Positions 51,989 through 61,392 of a DNA stretch of 64,000 nucleotides are shown one piece after another (the stretch's first letter is position 1; every line of letters begins with the position of its first letter). Under the pieces are notes generated by a model. It was not told where the DNA came from. It saw only the letters and a program-made list of their open reading frames with translations, and searched no databases. This DNA is from Pseudomonadota bacterium (GTDB lineage: Bacteria > Pseudomonadota > Alphaproteobacteria > Caulobacterales > Caulobacteraceae), in assembly GCA_023386645.1 (NCBI GenBank), contig JAEWJI010000007.1:5322-69321 (forward strand), in the 5' to 3' direction. A program made the position numbers and the translations under genes.

Positions 51989-53053
51989 ATGACCGCGTCC
52001 ACCCAGATCATCGCCTGGTCGGTCTCGACCGCCGACGCCCCGGACGCCTTCGAGCGGTACCTCGTCGGCATGGCGGACCTCTACGAGGTATCCGGCGTCA
52101 GCGACCACGACCGCCTGCATTTCTACAACGAGAGCGGCGCGGCCCTCGCCCCCTGGGGCAGTCTCGGGAGCGGCCGGTCGGTGCGCCAGACCCTGGCGCG
52201 GGGGCCGGCGACGCTGCGTCGCTCCGACATCGACGGGATGAACATCCTGATCAACCAGGCCGCGACCGTGGGCGATTGCGACGGCCGGTCGGTGCGCGCC
52301 GCGCCGGGCTCGCTCCAGTTCCGCAACCTGGGTCGCCCGACCATGAGCCGGCTCGACCGCATCGACGTGCTCACCCTGCTGATCCCGGCCGCCCAGACGC
52401 CGTCGGTCTTGCTGGAGCGGGACGTTCATGGCCTGGCGATTCCTCCCGACCAGCCGATCGTCCGCCTGGTCGAGAGCCTGATGCGCGAGACCTGGCGCCA
52501 GGCCCCGACGCTGGATGACGAGCAGCTGGACGCCGGCGTCCAGGCCCTGATGCTGGTCCTGACCCGGCTGGTCGGTCACAAGGCCACGGTCGGGGAGATC
52601 GAGATCGCGGCCCTGCGCCACGCCGTCCGCCGCTCGGCCGCCCAGTATGTCGAGGCCGAACTCCTGGCTGGCCGCATGGCCATTCCAGCCGGCGCCATCG
52701 CGGCCCATATGGGCGTCTCGCGCGCGACCCTTTACCGGGCCTTCGACGATGAGGGCGGCGTCGCCCGCTACATCCAGGACCGTCGTCTGCGCCTGGCCCG
52801 CAGCGCGCTGCGCCGGCGCCACGGGGCCGAGCCGGGCTCCGCCTCGATCGCCACCATCGCGGAAATCGCCGAGACCTACGGCTTCCCCTCCGCCAGCCAT
52901 TTCAGCCGTCTGTTCAAGGCCCGCTTCGGCTATTCGCCCTCAGAGGTCGAGGCCCCCACGGTCGTGCCCGGCGTCGCCATGTCGGAGGGCCCGATCCGCC
53001 ACGACCTGCTGGTTTCCTGGCTGGCCGACCTCGGCGCTGGCGGGCCGGCCTAG
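51989..53053 (+). CDS. AraC family transcriptional regulator
   Basis: 354 residues. The N-terminal ligand-type domain (1-230) is of the AraC-binding-like type (LHFYNESGAALAPWGSLGSGRSVRQTL). The C-terminal double helix-turn-helix has IAAHMGVSRATLYRAFDDEGGVARYIQDRRLRLA and IAEIAETYGFPSASHFSRLFKARFGYSPSE. The effector is unknown. Its stop overlaps the xylanase gene stop (convergent), so a regulatory link with that gene is possible but not shown. Confidence 0.88.
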   Translation: MTASTQIIAWSVSTADAPDAFERYLVGMADLYEVSGVSDHDRLHFYNESGAALAPWGSLGSGRSVRQTLARGPATLRRSDIDGMNILINQAATVGDCDGRSVRAAPGSLQFRNLGRPTMSRLDRIDVLTLLIPAAQTPSVLLERDVHGLAIPPDQPIVRLVESLMRETWRQAPTLDDEQLDAGVQALMLVLTRLVGHKATVGEIEIAALRHAVRRSAAQYVEAELLAGRMAIPAGAIAAHMGVSRATLYRAFDDEGGVARYIQDRRLRLARSALRRRHGAEPGSASIATIAEIAETYGFPSASHFSRLFKARFGYSPSEVEAPTVVPGVAMSEGPIRHDLLVSWLADLGAGGPA

Positions 53054-54267
53054 CCTCCCGCCCGTCCGAAGGCCTCGATCACCGGCCGGAACATCGGGTT
53101 CGGCCGACCGGCGGCGTCGAACAGCAGCATGGAATCCTTGCCGTCGTCCTGGGCCTCGCGGCGCAGCCAGCTGTCGGTGTCCCGTAGGCCCCAGGTGGTG
53201 AAGGCGTAGCGCTGGCGTTCCGGCAGGGCCATGAAGGCCTCCGCATAGGCGCCGACCAGCGCCACCTGCTGCGCCCGCTTCTGCTTGTCCGACCGCAGGT
53301 CCGGCATCCGCCCCTCGCGCCGCATCGAGGCGTCCAGCTCCGAGACGTGGATCGGGAGGCCGAGCGAGGCCGCATCGCGCATGAAGGCGCTGATCTGCGA
53401 TGGCGCGATCTCCAGGTCCAGGTGCGCCTGTGTCCCGATGCCGGTGATGGGCACGCCCAGTTCCAGCAACCGCTCGACCAGTCTCAGGAAGGTCGCGCCC
53501 TTCTTGGGCAGGTTCTCCAGATTGTATTCGTTTAGGAACAGCACCGCGTCCGGATCGGCCGCCCGTGCCTGTTCGAAGGCCCGCACGATATAGGCCTCCT
53601 GGCCGCCCAGCCGCTCGGACCACAGGCAGTCGCGCAGGCCGTCCCCGTCCTCGGCCACCGGCTCGTTGACCACGTCCCAGCCCGCCATCCGCCCGGCGTA
53701 GCGGCCGGCCACCGTCTGGATGTAGCGGTCGTACTCGGCCAGGAACGCCGGCCCGTGCAGCCGCTCGAACCGGGGCGCGGTCTGGGAATACCAGACCAGC
53801 ACATGGCCATGCAGCCGCAGGCCGTGCTCGCGCGCGAAGTCGGCGATCCGGTCCGGCGCCTCGAACCGGTATCCCGTTTCGTCCTGCAGCACATACTCGG
53901 GCTTCAGCTCCCACTCCGGCGTCAGCTGATCCAGCTGCCGCAGGGCGAGATCGACCCAGGTCGGATCATCGAGGAACGCGGACGGAACCGCAGCCCCGAT
54001 GGGGAAGGGGGCCGCATCCTTCAGGCTCGGCGCCGCCCCGCTATCCGCCCGCGCGGCCTCCGGCCCCTGACACGCGGCCAGCGCGAGGCCCGACATCAGG
54101 ACGGAACGGCGGGAGAAGGTGCTCGCGCGCCCTTCTCTCCGCTCACCCCCGCGAAGGCGGGGGCCCAGGTTTTCAACTTCGATCTTCGGCGCCGGGATCT
54201 GGCAGTCGTCGTGGCGCCCCTGGGTCCCCGCCTTCGCGGGGATGAGCGGATGAATGGGACGAGTCAT
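53050..54267 (-). CDS. GH10 family endo-1,4-beta-xylanase
   Basis: 405 residues from the ATG at 54267. GH10 TIM-barrel features: LTPEWELKPEYV, LRLHGHVLVWYSQTAP, the acid/base glutamate in GWDVVNEPV, FLNEYNLEN, GIGTQAHL and the nucleophile glutamate in HVSELDAS, with AFTTWGLRDTDSW at the end. A Tat/lipoprotein-like leader (SRRSVLMSGLALAAC) starts only at about residue 50. The preceding residues are translations of the type 2 palindromic repeat (54138-54250), and no start codon lies between repeat and leader. So the true start is uncertain; the repeat appears to have landed in or just before the original 5' end. Confidence 0.85.
   Translation of the reverse strand: MTRPIHPLIPAKAGTQGRHDDCQIPAPKIEVENLGPRLRGGERREGRASTFSRRSVLMSGLALAACQGPEAARADSGAAPSLKDAAPFPIGAAVPSAFLDDPTWVDLALRQLDQLTPEWELKPEYVLQDETGYRFEAPDRIADFAREHGLRLHGHVLVWYSQTAPRFERLHGPAFLAEYDRYIQTVAGRYAGRMAGWDVVNEPVAEDGDGLRDCLWSERLGGQEAYIVRAFEQARAADPDAVLFLNEYNLENLPKKGATFLRLVERLLELGVPITGIGTQAHLDLEIAPSQISAFMRDAASLGLPIHVSELDASMRREGRMPDLRSDKQKRAQQVALVGAYAEAFMALPERQRYAFTTWGLRDTDSWLRREAQDDGKDSMLLFDAAGRPNPMFRPVIEAFGRAGG
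54138..54250. repeat. Paired palindromic repeat, 31-base inverted arms (type 2, copy 2)
   Basis: Arms 54138-54168 and 54220-54250 match the arms of the copy at 11646-11760 base for base, save one or two positions. The 51-base interior is different. It lies inside the open frame of the xylanase gene, in register, upstream of the Tat leader. Confidence 0.88.
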
Positions 54268-54310
54268 GCGCGCATCATCTCTCATCAGGATGAAGCGACC
54301 GTCACCACTT

Positions 54311-54470
54311 CTCCCTTCCCCTCGAGGGGGAAGGGCTGGGGATGGGGTGGAGGCAATCAGTGTCAGAAAGCGGCGCGGAGGCTCAGTCTTCTCTGGAGCC
54401 CGCCGAGTCTCAAGCGGCGTTGAGCCTGCCTCCACCCCACCCAACCCTCCCCCTCGAGGGGAGGGCTTTC
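54311..54470. repeat. Inverted repeat between xylanase and fliJ (type 3)
   Basis: CTCCCTTCCCCTCGAGGGG (from 54311) and its partner around CCTCCCCCTCGAGGGGAGG (to 54470) form two hairpins. The outer blocks GGGGTGGAGGCA (about 54344-54355) and TGCCTCCACCCC (about 54427-54438) pair with each other. It is a separate palindrome type from those elsewhere in the window. Confidence 0.7.
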
Positions 54471-54477
54471 AGGGGGG

Positions 54478-54888
54478 TCAGGCGCTGCGCCGCCGCAGAC
54501 CCATCTCGTCGAACCGCGCGGTCTCGCGCTTGTTGGCGGCGATCACCGCGTTCAGCCGGGTCGTCTCGGCCACATGCTCGAACTTCTTCAGCTCCTCGAA
54601 CGCGCCGGTCAGGGCGTCCCGCGCCCCGTCTTCCTCGGCCTCGAGCGCGACCACATCCCCTTCGGCCGCCGACTTCCGCATCTTCCAGCCATTCAGATAG
54701 GCCTGGAGCAGAATCCCGGCGTCCGCGTCGGCCCGGGCGCGTTCGCGCTCCACCTCGACCTCGGCGTCCAGCACCGCCAGCCGCATCTCGGCCGAAGCCC
54801 GTCTCGCGGTGATCTCGGCCAGGCGTTTCTGCAGGGTCTCGACCTCATAGGTCGAAATGCGGATCAGGGACTGCGCCCATGCGGTCAT
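54478..54888 (-). CDS. fliJ: Flagellar protein FliJ
   Basis: 136 residues from the ATG at 54888 (MTAWAQSLIRISTYEVETLQKRLAEIT). It is almost wholly coiled coil (LDAEVEVERERARADADAGILLQAYLNGWKMRK; ARDALTGAFEELKKFEHVAETTRLNAVIAANKRETARFDEMGLRR), the pattern of FliJ, the central stalk of the flagellar export ATPase complex. It lies on the same strand as fliI but is separated from it by a hydrolase gene; in most genomes fliJ follows fliI directly. Confidence 0.83.
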   Translation of the reverse strand: MTAWAQSLIRISTYEVETLQKRLAEITARRASAEMRLAVLDAEVEVERERARADADAGILLQAYLNGWKMRKSAAEGDVVALEAEEDGARDALTGAFEELKKFEHVAETTRLNAVIAANKRETARFDEMGLRRRSA

Positions 54889-54979
54889 CAGCTCGGTTCC
54901 CTCAACCCTCGGACCGGGCCGAAGCCGATCCCGCCACACCGCTAGGATTGCGGCCGACCCGGTAAACGAAACGGAAAGA

Positions 54980-55912
54980 TCAGTCGTCCGACGCCTTCAG
55001 ATGGGCGTCGAAGAAGCGCACGACCTCGGCGCTGAACCGCGCCTTGAAGGCCGCCCGGTCGAAACCGTCGGCCGAGACGCACAGCGGCGGCGGCAGCATC
55101 GAGCCCGGGCCGCAGGCTTCCAGAAAGTCCAGATGCCCGGCCTGCGCCTCGACCCGATAGTCGACCGCCCCGCCCAGGCCGTCGCGGATCGGCTCGACGT
55201 GGAAGGGCGAGGGCAGAACCTGATCCAGTCCGGCGCGCCACAGCTGCACGGGCACGGTGACGGCGGCCAGGCTGTCGGCGGTGAAGGCCATGCCGAACCC
55301 CGGCGCCGCGACCACCGCCGCGCGGATCCGGCTGTCGCGCGCCTCGGGGCGCCAGTCAGCCGGGACCGGCGGCTGGGAGGCCAGCAGGCCGCAGGCGAAC
55401 TGTTCGGCGTGCCCGACGCAATGCGCCTGGATGGCGTCCAGGTCGGCCGCGCCGCCGATGGCCTGGGTCACCGTGAACCCGCCCGCCGAGAAGCCGAAGG
55501 CTCCGATCCGCTCCGGATCGACCGCGACCGGCCCGCTCCATGCCCCCGTCATATGGTCGATCAGGGCCGACAGCTGCGGGGCCCGGCCGGTCAGGGCGGT
55601 GGCCCGGCTGTCGTCGTCGAAGGTGTCGCCCGGATGGCTCAGCGCCGCGACCACATAGCCGGCGTCCGCCAGGGCCTCGGCGGTGTCGTCATGGGCCCCG
55701 AACCAGGCCCCGTTGCCGTGGGACATGACGATCAGGGGGCGCGGCCGGTCGGCTGCGCCGTCTTCCGGCAGCCAGACCCCGGCCGTGATCGTCTCGCCGC
55801 CCTGCCCCTGGAACTGGAAGGTCTGGTCGGCGACCTGGGCCTGGGCCCAAGCGGGCGAAGACAGGGTCAGAAGCGCGGCGAGGGCGCTGGCGGCGGCGAG
55901 AAACGGACGGAT
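54980..55912 (-). CDS. Secreted alpha/beta hydrolase (dienelactone-hydrolase-like) with apparent ATC start
   Basis: About 310 residues if it starts at the ATC at 55912-55910. That codon is followed by RPFLAAASALAALLTLSSPAWAQ, a perfect signal peptide, and preceded by GGGAG at 7 bases. No ATG, GTG or TTG exists in frame before the internal ATG at 55726, which would remove the first strand of the fold. The domain has RPLIVMSHGNGA (oxyanion region), nucleophile serine in GAFGFSAGG, an acidic residue region and the histidine in EAQAGHLDF. Either a rare start codon is used or the start has mutated. It sits between fliI and fliJ. Confidence 0.72.
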   Translation of the reverse strand: MRPFLAAASALAALLTLSSPAWAQAQVADQTFQFQGQGGETITAGVWLPEDGAADRPRPLIVMSHGNGAWFGAHDDTAEALADAGYVVAALSHPGDTFDDDSRATALTGRAPQLSALIDHMTGAWSGPVAVDPERIGAFGFSAGGFTVTQAIGGAADLDAIQAHCVGHAEQFACGLLASQPPVPADWRPEARDSRIRAAVVAAPGFGMAFTADSLAAVTVPVQLWRAGLDQVLPSPFHVEPIRDGLGGAVDYRVEAQAGHLDFLEACGPGSMLPPPLCVSADGFDRAAFKARFSAEVVRFFDAHLKASDD

Positions 55913-55935
55913 CGGAGGGCTCCCTGGAAGGACGG

Positions 55936-57279
55936 TCAGTCCCTTATCATGCCCTGGTTCAGAATGGTTTCCAGTCGCTGGAACGACGCGGCCAGCCCAG
56001 ACGTCTCTTCCGGCCTCTGGCTCAGGAACTCCTCCAGCGAGGGGTTCAGCGCGATGGCCCGGTCCACGATCGGGTCGGCGCCGGAGCGGTAGGCGCCGAT
56101 CTTGATCAGCTCCTCCATGTTCGCATAGGCGCTCAAACTCATCCGGGCCCGCTTGTTCAGCTCCCGCTCGGCCTCGGTCTGGCAGGCGGGCATGGTCCGG
56201 CTGACGGACTTCAGCACGTCGATGGCCGGAAACCGTCCGCGCTCCGCGATCTTGCGGTCCATCACGATGTGGCCGTCCAGGATGCCTCGAACCGCGTCGG
56301 CGATCGGTTCGTCGTGGTCGCCTCCGTCCACCAGAACGGTGAACAGGGCGGTGATCGGCCCCGCCGTCGTCCCGTCGGGCCTGACCGGCCCCGGCCCCGC
56401 CCGCTCCAGCAGCTTGGGCAGTTCGGTGAATACGGTCGGCGTATAGCCCTTGGTCGTCGGCGGCTCGCCGGCGGCCAGGCCGATCTCGCGCTGGGCCATG
56501 GCGAAGCGGGTGACGCTATCCATCAGGCACAGGACCTCCAGGTCCTGGTCGCGCAGGAACTCGGCGCAGGCCATGGTCATATAGGCCGCCTGGCGCCGCT
56601 TCAGCGCCGGCTCGTCACTCGTCGCCACCACCACGATGGCGCGACGCAGGCCCTCTTCGCCGAGCGTCTCCTCTATGAACTCCCGGACCTCCCTGCCCCG
56701 TTCGCCGATCAGGCCGACCACCACCGCGTCGCAGGTCGCCTGCTTCGCCAGCATGGACAGCAGCACCGACTTGCCGACGCCCGAGCCGGCGAAGATGCCC
56801 AGCCTCTGGCCCCGGCAGGTGGTGGTGAACACGTCCATGGCCCGCACGCCCAGGTCCAGCCGCTCGCCCACCCGCCCGCGCGAATGGGCCGCCGGCGGCG
56901 CGGCGCGCAGGGGATAGGGCGCCGGTCCCTGGGGCAGGGGGCCCTTGCCGTCGATGGGGTTTCCAAAGGCGTCGATGATCCGGCCCAGCCAAGCGGTCGT
57001 GGGCCGCACCGCCGCCCCGGCCTGGACGATGCGGATGTCCGCCCCCGGCGCGACGCCTTCGACTGGCCCATAGGGCATCAGCAGGGCCTTGGCGTCGCGG
57101 AACCCGACCACCTCGGCCGGCAGGGCCTCGGCGCCCCTGCGCCCGATCTCGGCCCGCGCCCCCACGGCCAGCCGGCTCAGGCCGCCCCGCGCCTCGATCA
57201 ACAGGCCGGAGACGCCCGCCACCTTCCCCGTGACCACCAACGGGTCCACGGCCTCCACGGCGGCGATCAGGTTGCGCAT
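55936..57279 (-). CDS. fliI: Flagellum-specific ATP synthase FliI
   Basis: 447 residues from the ATG at 57279. F1-beta-like ATPase energising flagellar export. Walker A is GSGVGKS (residues 165-171), Walker B region LEVLCLMDSVTRFAMAQREIGLAAGEPP, and the late FPAIDVLKSVSRTMP and EELIKIGAYRSGADP are typical of FliI. A CtrA-like box lies 23-39 bases upstream. It is followed on the strand by the hydrolase gene and then fliJ. Confidence 0.95.
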   Translation of the reverse strand: MRNLIAAVEAVDPLVVTGKVAGVSGLLIEARGGLSRLAVGARAEIGRRGAEALPAEVVGFRDAKALLMPYGPVEGVAPGADIRIVQAGAAVRPTTAWLGRIIDAFGNPIDGKGPLPQGPAPYPLRAAPPAAHSRGRVGERLDLGVRAMDVFTTTCRGQRLGIFAGSGVGKSVLLSMLAKQATCDAVVVGLIGERGREVREFIEETLGEEGLRRAIVVVATSDEPALKRRQAAYMTMACAEFLRDQDLEVLCLMDSVTRFAMAQREIGLAAGEPPTTKGYTPTVFTELPKLLERAGPGPVRPDGTTAGPITALFTVLVDGGDHDEPIADAVRGILDGHIVMDRKIAERGRFPAIDVLKSVSRTMPACQTEAERELNKRARMSLSAYANMEELIKIGAYRSGADPIVDRAIALNPSLEEFLSQRPEETSGLAASFQRLETILNQGMIRD

Positions 57280-57301
57280 CCGACAGCCTTGCGGCCGGCA
57301 T

Positions 57302-57318
57302 GGTTAATGCGTCGTTAG
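57302..57318 (-). promoter_or_regulatory. Candidate CtrA box upstream of fliI
   Basis: On the minus strand the 17-mer CTAACGACGCATTAACC reads as a TTAA-N7-TTAA site with one mismatch (CTAA-N7-TTAA). It matches the fliQ box (4398-4414) at 11 to 12 of 17 positions, including the whole CATTAACC end. It lies 23 bases before the fliI ATG. Confidence 0.6.
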
Positions 57319-57326
57319 ACCTTCCG

Positions 57327-57486
57327 CTTTCGTCATCCTCCGGCAAGCCGCGCAGCGGTGCAGACCGGAGGACCCAGCGGCGCGCGCGAGCGCGAAACTG
57401 CCGCGCGCGCTGCTCTGGGCGGAAGGATCGCCTGCGGCGCCGCTGGGTCCTCCGGTCTCGCGACGCTCGCCGTAGGATGACGAAAG
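57327..57486. repeat. 160-base imperfect palindrome between fliI and the M48 gene
   Basis: Outer arms CTTTCGTCATCCT (57327-57339) and its complement (57474-57486) are perfect. Inner arms of 19 bases (57364-57382 and 57438-57456, core GAGGACCCAGCGGCG) are also perfect inverted copies, with a GC-rich GCGCGCGAG / CGCGCGC centre. The element could form a large cruciform or a two-way terminator. It touches the M48 gene stop. Confidence 0.8.
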
Positions 57487-57489
57487 ACC

Positions 57490-58239
57490 TCAGTTCCAGC
57501 CGCGCTCGCGGATATAGCCCTCCAGCGCCTGGATCCGGCTGGCGTCCGACGGGTGGGTGGAGGCGAACTCCGGCCGGCTGGTTCCCTGCTGGGCCATCAG
57601 CCGCCACAGGGCCACCGACTGCGACGGCCGGAACCCGGCCGCCGCCATATAGTCCACGCCCAGCCGGTCGGCCTCCAACTCGTCGCGGCGGGAGTAGGGC
57701 AGCAGCAGCCCGAACTGGGCCGCCACCGCCCCGAACGAGCCGACCTGCTCGCCGCGCGATCCGGCGACCCCTTGCGCCACCGACAGGCCGAGGTTGGTCA
57801 AGGCGGTCGAGGAGGCGCGCTCGGCCGCATGCTGGGCGGTGACGTGCGCCATTTCGTGGCCGATGACGGTGGCCAGCTGGTCGTCGTTCTGGACCAGCGA
57901 CAGCAGGCCCGACGTCACCCCGATCTGGCCCGACGGCAGGACGAAAGCGTTGGGGCTGGCGCTGTTGAACACCGCGTATTCCCAGGCCCGCCCGCCCAGA
58001 CCGGCGGCCTGGGCCAACCGGTCGCCGACGCGCCGGATGCGATCGACCTGAGCGCCGCCGCGGGTCGCGTTCTGGGTGCGCAGCAGCTCCTGCCAGGCCG
58101 CCCGCGACTGCTGCTCCAGCCCCGCGCTGTCGGTCAGGATCAACTGGTTGCGCCCCAGCGCCTCGTTATATGCGCAGCCGGCGAGGGCCGAGGCGGACAC
58201 GGCGGCGGCGAGGATCAGGACGAGGGGGCGGGCGGCCAT
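57490..58239 (-). CDS. M48 family metallopeptidase lipoprotein
   Basis: 249 residues from the ATG at 58239. Lipobox SALAGC (C22). The zinc motif HEMAH is at 128-132 (VATVIGHEMAHVTAQHAAER-type) and the third ligand lies in RRDELEADRLGVDY. This is the LoiP/YcaL-type periplasmic lipoprotein protease pattern (Gly-rich QIGVTSGLLSLVQNDDQLA precedes the motif). It probably degrades misfolded outer-membrane proteins. It is divergent from cysK; no BepA-like TPR tail. Confidence 0.88.
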   Translation of the reverse strand: MAARPLVLILAAAVSASALAGCAYNEALGRNQLILTDSAGLEQQSRAAWQELLRTQNATRGGAQVDRIRRVGDRLAQAAGLGGRAWEYAVFNSASPNAFVLPSGQIGVTSGLLSLVQNDDQLATVIGHEMAHVTAQHAAERASSTALTNLGLSVAQGVAGSRGEQVGSFGAVAAQFGLLLPYSRRDELEADRLGVDYMAAAGFRPSQSVALWRLMAQQGTSRPEFASTHPSDASRIQALEGYIRERGWN

Positions 58240-58448
58240 GACGTGGTCTCCGTCGTTCGAGGGGATGCGGCCGCAAAACGGACCGCCCCCGGCGCCGGTT
58301 CCGGTGACAAGCCCGCCCCGCTTGCGCCCGCCTCCGCCCCGCCTATGTCCCAGGGCGCGGCCTCCCCGCCGCCCGACCGCCGCATTGGAGAAGTTGGAGT
58401 CTCTTTTTCCGGACTCCAACTCCGCCCCTCACCTCAGGACCCCTCCCC

Positions 58449-59441
<993 letters not shown>

Positions 59442-59493
59442 GCGCCGATCCGCTCTCACCCCCGATTAACCTCGCGGGCCTAACCTGCGGCCC

Positions 59494-60717
59494 ATGGTCC
59501 AGCCGGTGACTGTCGAATTCGAGGACGAGGCGGCGCCGGAGCCCCGGTATCGGGCGCGGCATGCGCTGCTGAAGCGGCTGGCCGACGTGGTCTCCCTGCC
59601 GGGCAGCCGTGTGAACGCCTTCGAGCGGTCGGTGACCGGCGACCTGCTGGTCGAGATGCTGCGCCTGGCCTCGGTCGAGGACCGGCGACGAGTGGCCGCG
59701 CGGCTCGCCCCACTGGCCGAACTGCCCAACAGCGTGGCGCGGCTGCTGCTGCGCGACGAACTGCCGGTGGCGGGCCCGCTGATCGAACAGTGCGCGGCCC
59801 TGACCGACGCCGACCTGATCGCCGTGGCGCGGGACGCCTCGGTCGAGCACCGCTGCCTGATCGCGGGCCGGCGGGGGGTGTCGGAGGTGGTCACCGAGAC
59901 CCTGATCGGATTCGGCGAGCGCCAGGTGCTGGATGCGGTGCTTCGCAATCCCACCGCTCGCCTGTCCCAGCCGGGCGTCGAGAACATCGTCAGCCTCAGC
60001 CGCGTGTATCCGGAGCTGTGCCCGAGCCTGCTGCGCCGACCCGAACTTCGGCCGTCCGGGGCCTATGTCATGTTCTGGTGGTCCGGCCCGGACGAGCGCC
60101 GCACCATCCTCCAGCGCTTCGCCGTCTCGCGCGAGGTGATGCAGGAGGTGGTCGAGGACGTCTTCGCCATGGCCGCGGAGGAGGGCTGGGCCGACCCGGT
60201 GTCGAGGAAGGCGCTACAGTTCATCGAGCGCCGCCAGCGGAACCGCGCCGCCGTCGCCAAGAGCCCGTTCGACAGCCTGGAGCACGCCGTCCTGACCGGC
60301 GCCCAGCAGGGCCTCAGCCGCGAGGTGGCCTCCGAGATCGCCTATCTGGCGGGGATCAAGCCCCTGACCGGGGCCAAGATCCTGGGCGACATGGGCGGGG
60401 AGCCGGCCGCCATCTTGTGCAAGGCCACCGGCCTGACCAAGGCGGACCTGACCAACCTGTGGCGCTCGATGCGCCGCCCCGAGACCAGCCCCGACGGGAC
60501 CGTGCATCCGGTGTGGGAACGGGTCCAGGTGACCTACGACATGCTGGCCGTCGACCGGGCCCAGACGGTGCTGCGCTACTGGAACTGGTCGCTGTCCTCG
60601 GCCCTGACCCCGGCCTTGCTGCAGGCCATCCGGGCGGGCGAGGAGGGCGCCATCGACGAATATTCGGCGCCGGAGCGGGCGGCGATGATGGCCCTGGCGG
60701 AAGACTTCGGCCGCTGA
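59494..60717 (+). CDS. DUF2336 protein (first of two)
   Basis: 407 residues, entirely alpha-helical with HEAT-like repeats (RHALLKRLADVVSLPGS ... ARLAPLAELPNSVARLLLRDELPVAGPLIEQCAALTDADLIAVARDASVEHRCLIAGRRG), the DUF2336 pattern common in Caulobacterales and Rhizobiales. No signal or membrane segment. Function unknown. It lies upstream of the mucR gene on the same strand, and a paralogue lies at 62442-63539 on the other strand (shared LLRDELPVA/ALTEADL-type repeats). Confidence 0.82.
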   Translation: MVQPVTVEFEDEAAPEPRYRARHALLKRLADVVSLPGSRVNAFERSVTGDLLVEMLRLASVEDRRRVAARLAPLAELPNSVARLLLRDELPVAGPLIEQCAALTDADLIAVARDASVEHRCLIAGRRGVSEVVTETLIGFGERQVLDAVLRNPTARLSQPGVENIVSLSRVYPELCPSLLRRPELRPSGAYVMFWWSGPDERRTILQRFAVSREVMQEVVEDVFAMAAEEGWADPVSRKALQFIERRQRNRAAVAKSPFDSLEHAVLTGAQQGLSREVASEIAYLAGIKPLTGAKILGDMGGEPAAILCKATGLTKADLTNLWRSMRRPETSPDGTVHPVWERVQVTYDMLAVDRAQTVLRYWNWSLSSALTPALLQAIRAGEEGAIDEYSAPERAAMMALAEDFGR

Positions 60718-60863
60718 GACGAAAAGCGCCTGTTCAGCCGATGTGCTGGTTTCGCCACGCGCAAATCAATGCCGTGGATCGGCGTTTGCTTTCAGAGCCA
60801 AACAACCCTATTGAGCGCGCGATCAACCGCAGATGTTGCGGCGTGAAATAATCTGAGGTTCCG

Positions 60864-61316
60864 ATGGTGGATACGGTCAACGGGGACGACAAGTCCGCGC
60901 TTCTGGAGATGACGGCGGATATCGTGTCCGCCTATGTCGGCAACAACAGCGTCTCGGCCAACGAAGTGCCCGGCCTGATCGCCAGCATTCACGGGGCCCT
61001 GTCGCAGGTGTCCGGCGGCGCGGTCGAGCCCGAGCCCGAGCCCAAGGAGCCGGCGGTGCCGATCCGCAAGTCGATCAGCCCGGACTTCCTGGTCTGCCTG
61101 GAGGACGGCCGCAAGTTCAAGTCGCTGAAGCGGCACCTGCGCACCAAGTACGACATGAGCCCGGAAGAGTATCGGGCCAAGTGGGGCCTGGCCAAGGACT
61201 ATCCGATGGTCGCCCCCAACTACGCCAAGGCCCGCTCGGACCTGGCCAAGCAGATGGGCCTGGGCCAGGGCGGCCGCAAACCCGCCCGCGCCGCCGGCGG
61301 CCGCGCTAAGAAGTAA
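60864..61316 (+). CDS. mucR: MucR/Ros family transcriptional regulator
   Basis: 150 residues. The N-terminal helices LEMTADIVSAYVGNNSVSANEVPGLIASIHGAL and the zinc-finger-type core SPDFLVCLEDGRKFKSLKRHLRTKYDMSPEEYRAKWGL are diagnostic of the family. In Caulobacter MucR1/2 act with SciP as repressors in the late CtrA network; in rhizobia and Brucella MucR is a xenogene-silencing-type regulator of exopolysaccharide and virulence genes. The upstream 145 bases are notably AT-rich for this genome. A hairpin terminator follows. Confidence 0.93.
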   Translation: MVDTVNGDDKSALLEMTADIVSAYVGNNSVSANEVPGLIASIHGALSQVSGGAVEPEPEPKEPAVPIRKSISPDFLVCLEDGRKFKSLKRHLRTKYDMSPEEYRAKWGLAKDYPMVAPNYAKARSDLAKQMGLGQGGRKPARAAGGRAKK

Positions 61317-61339
61317 TCTCGGCCCAGGTCGAAGATCAG

Positions 61340-61369
61340 AGGCCCGCTTCCGGCGACGGAGGCGGGCCT
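61340..61369 (+). terminator. Hairpin terminator after mucR
   Basis: AGGCCCGC (61340-61347) pairs with GCGGGCCT (61362-61369), with TTCC/GGA also pairing inside; followed by TGCTGTAATGG. It lies 24 bases after the mucR stop. Confidence 0.65.
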
Positions 61370-61392
61370 TGCTGTAATGGAGCTCGGGGACG

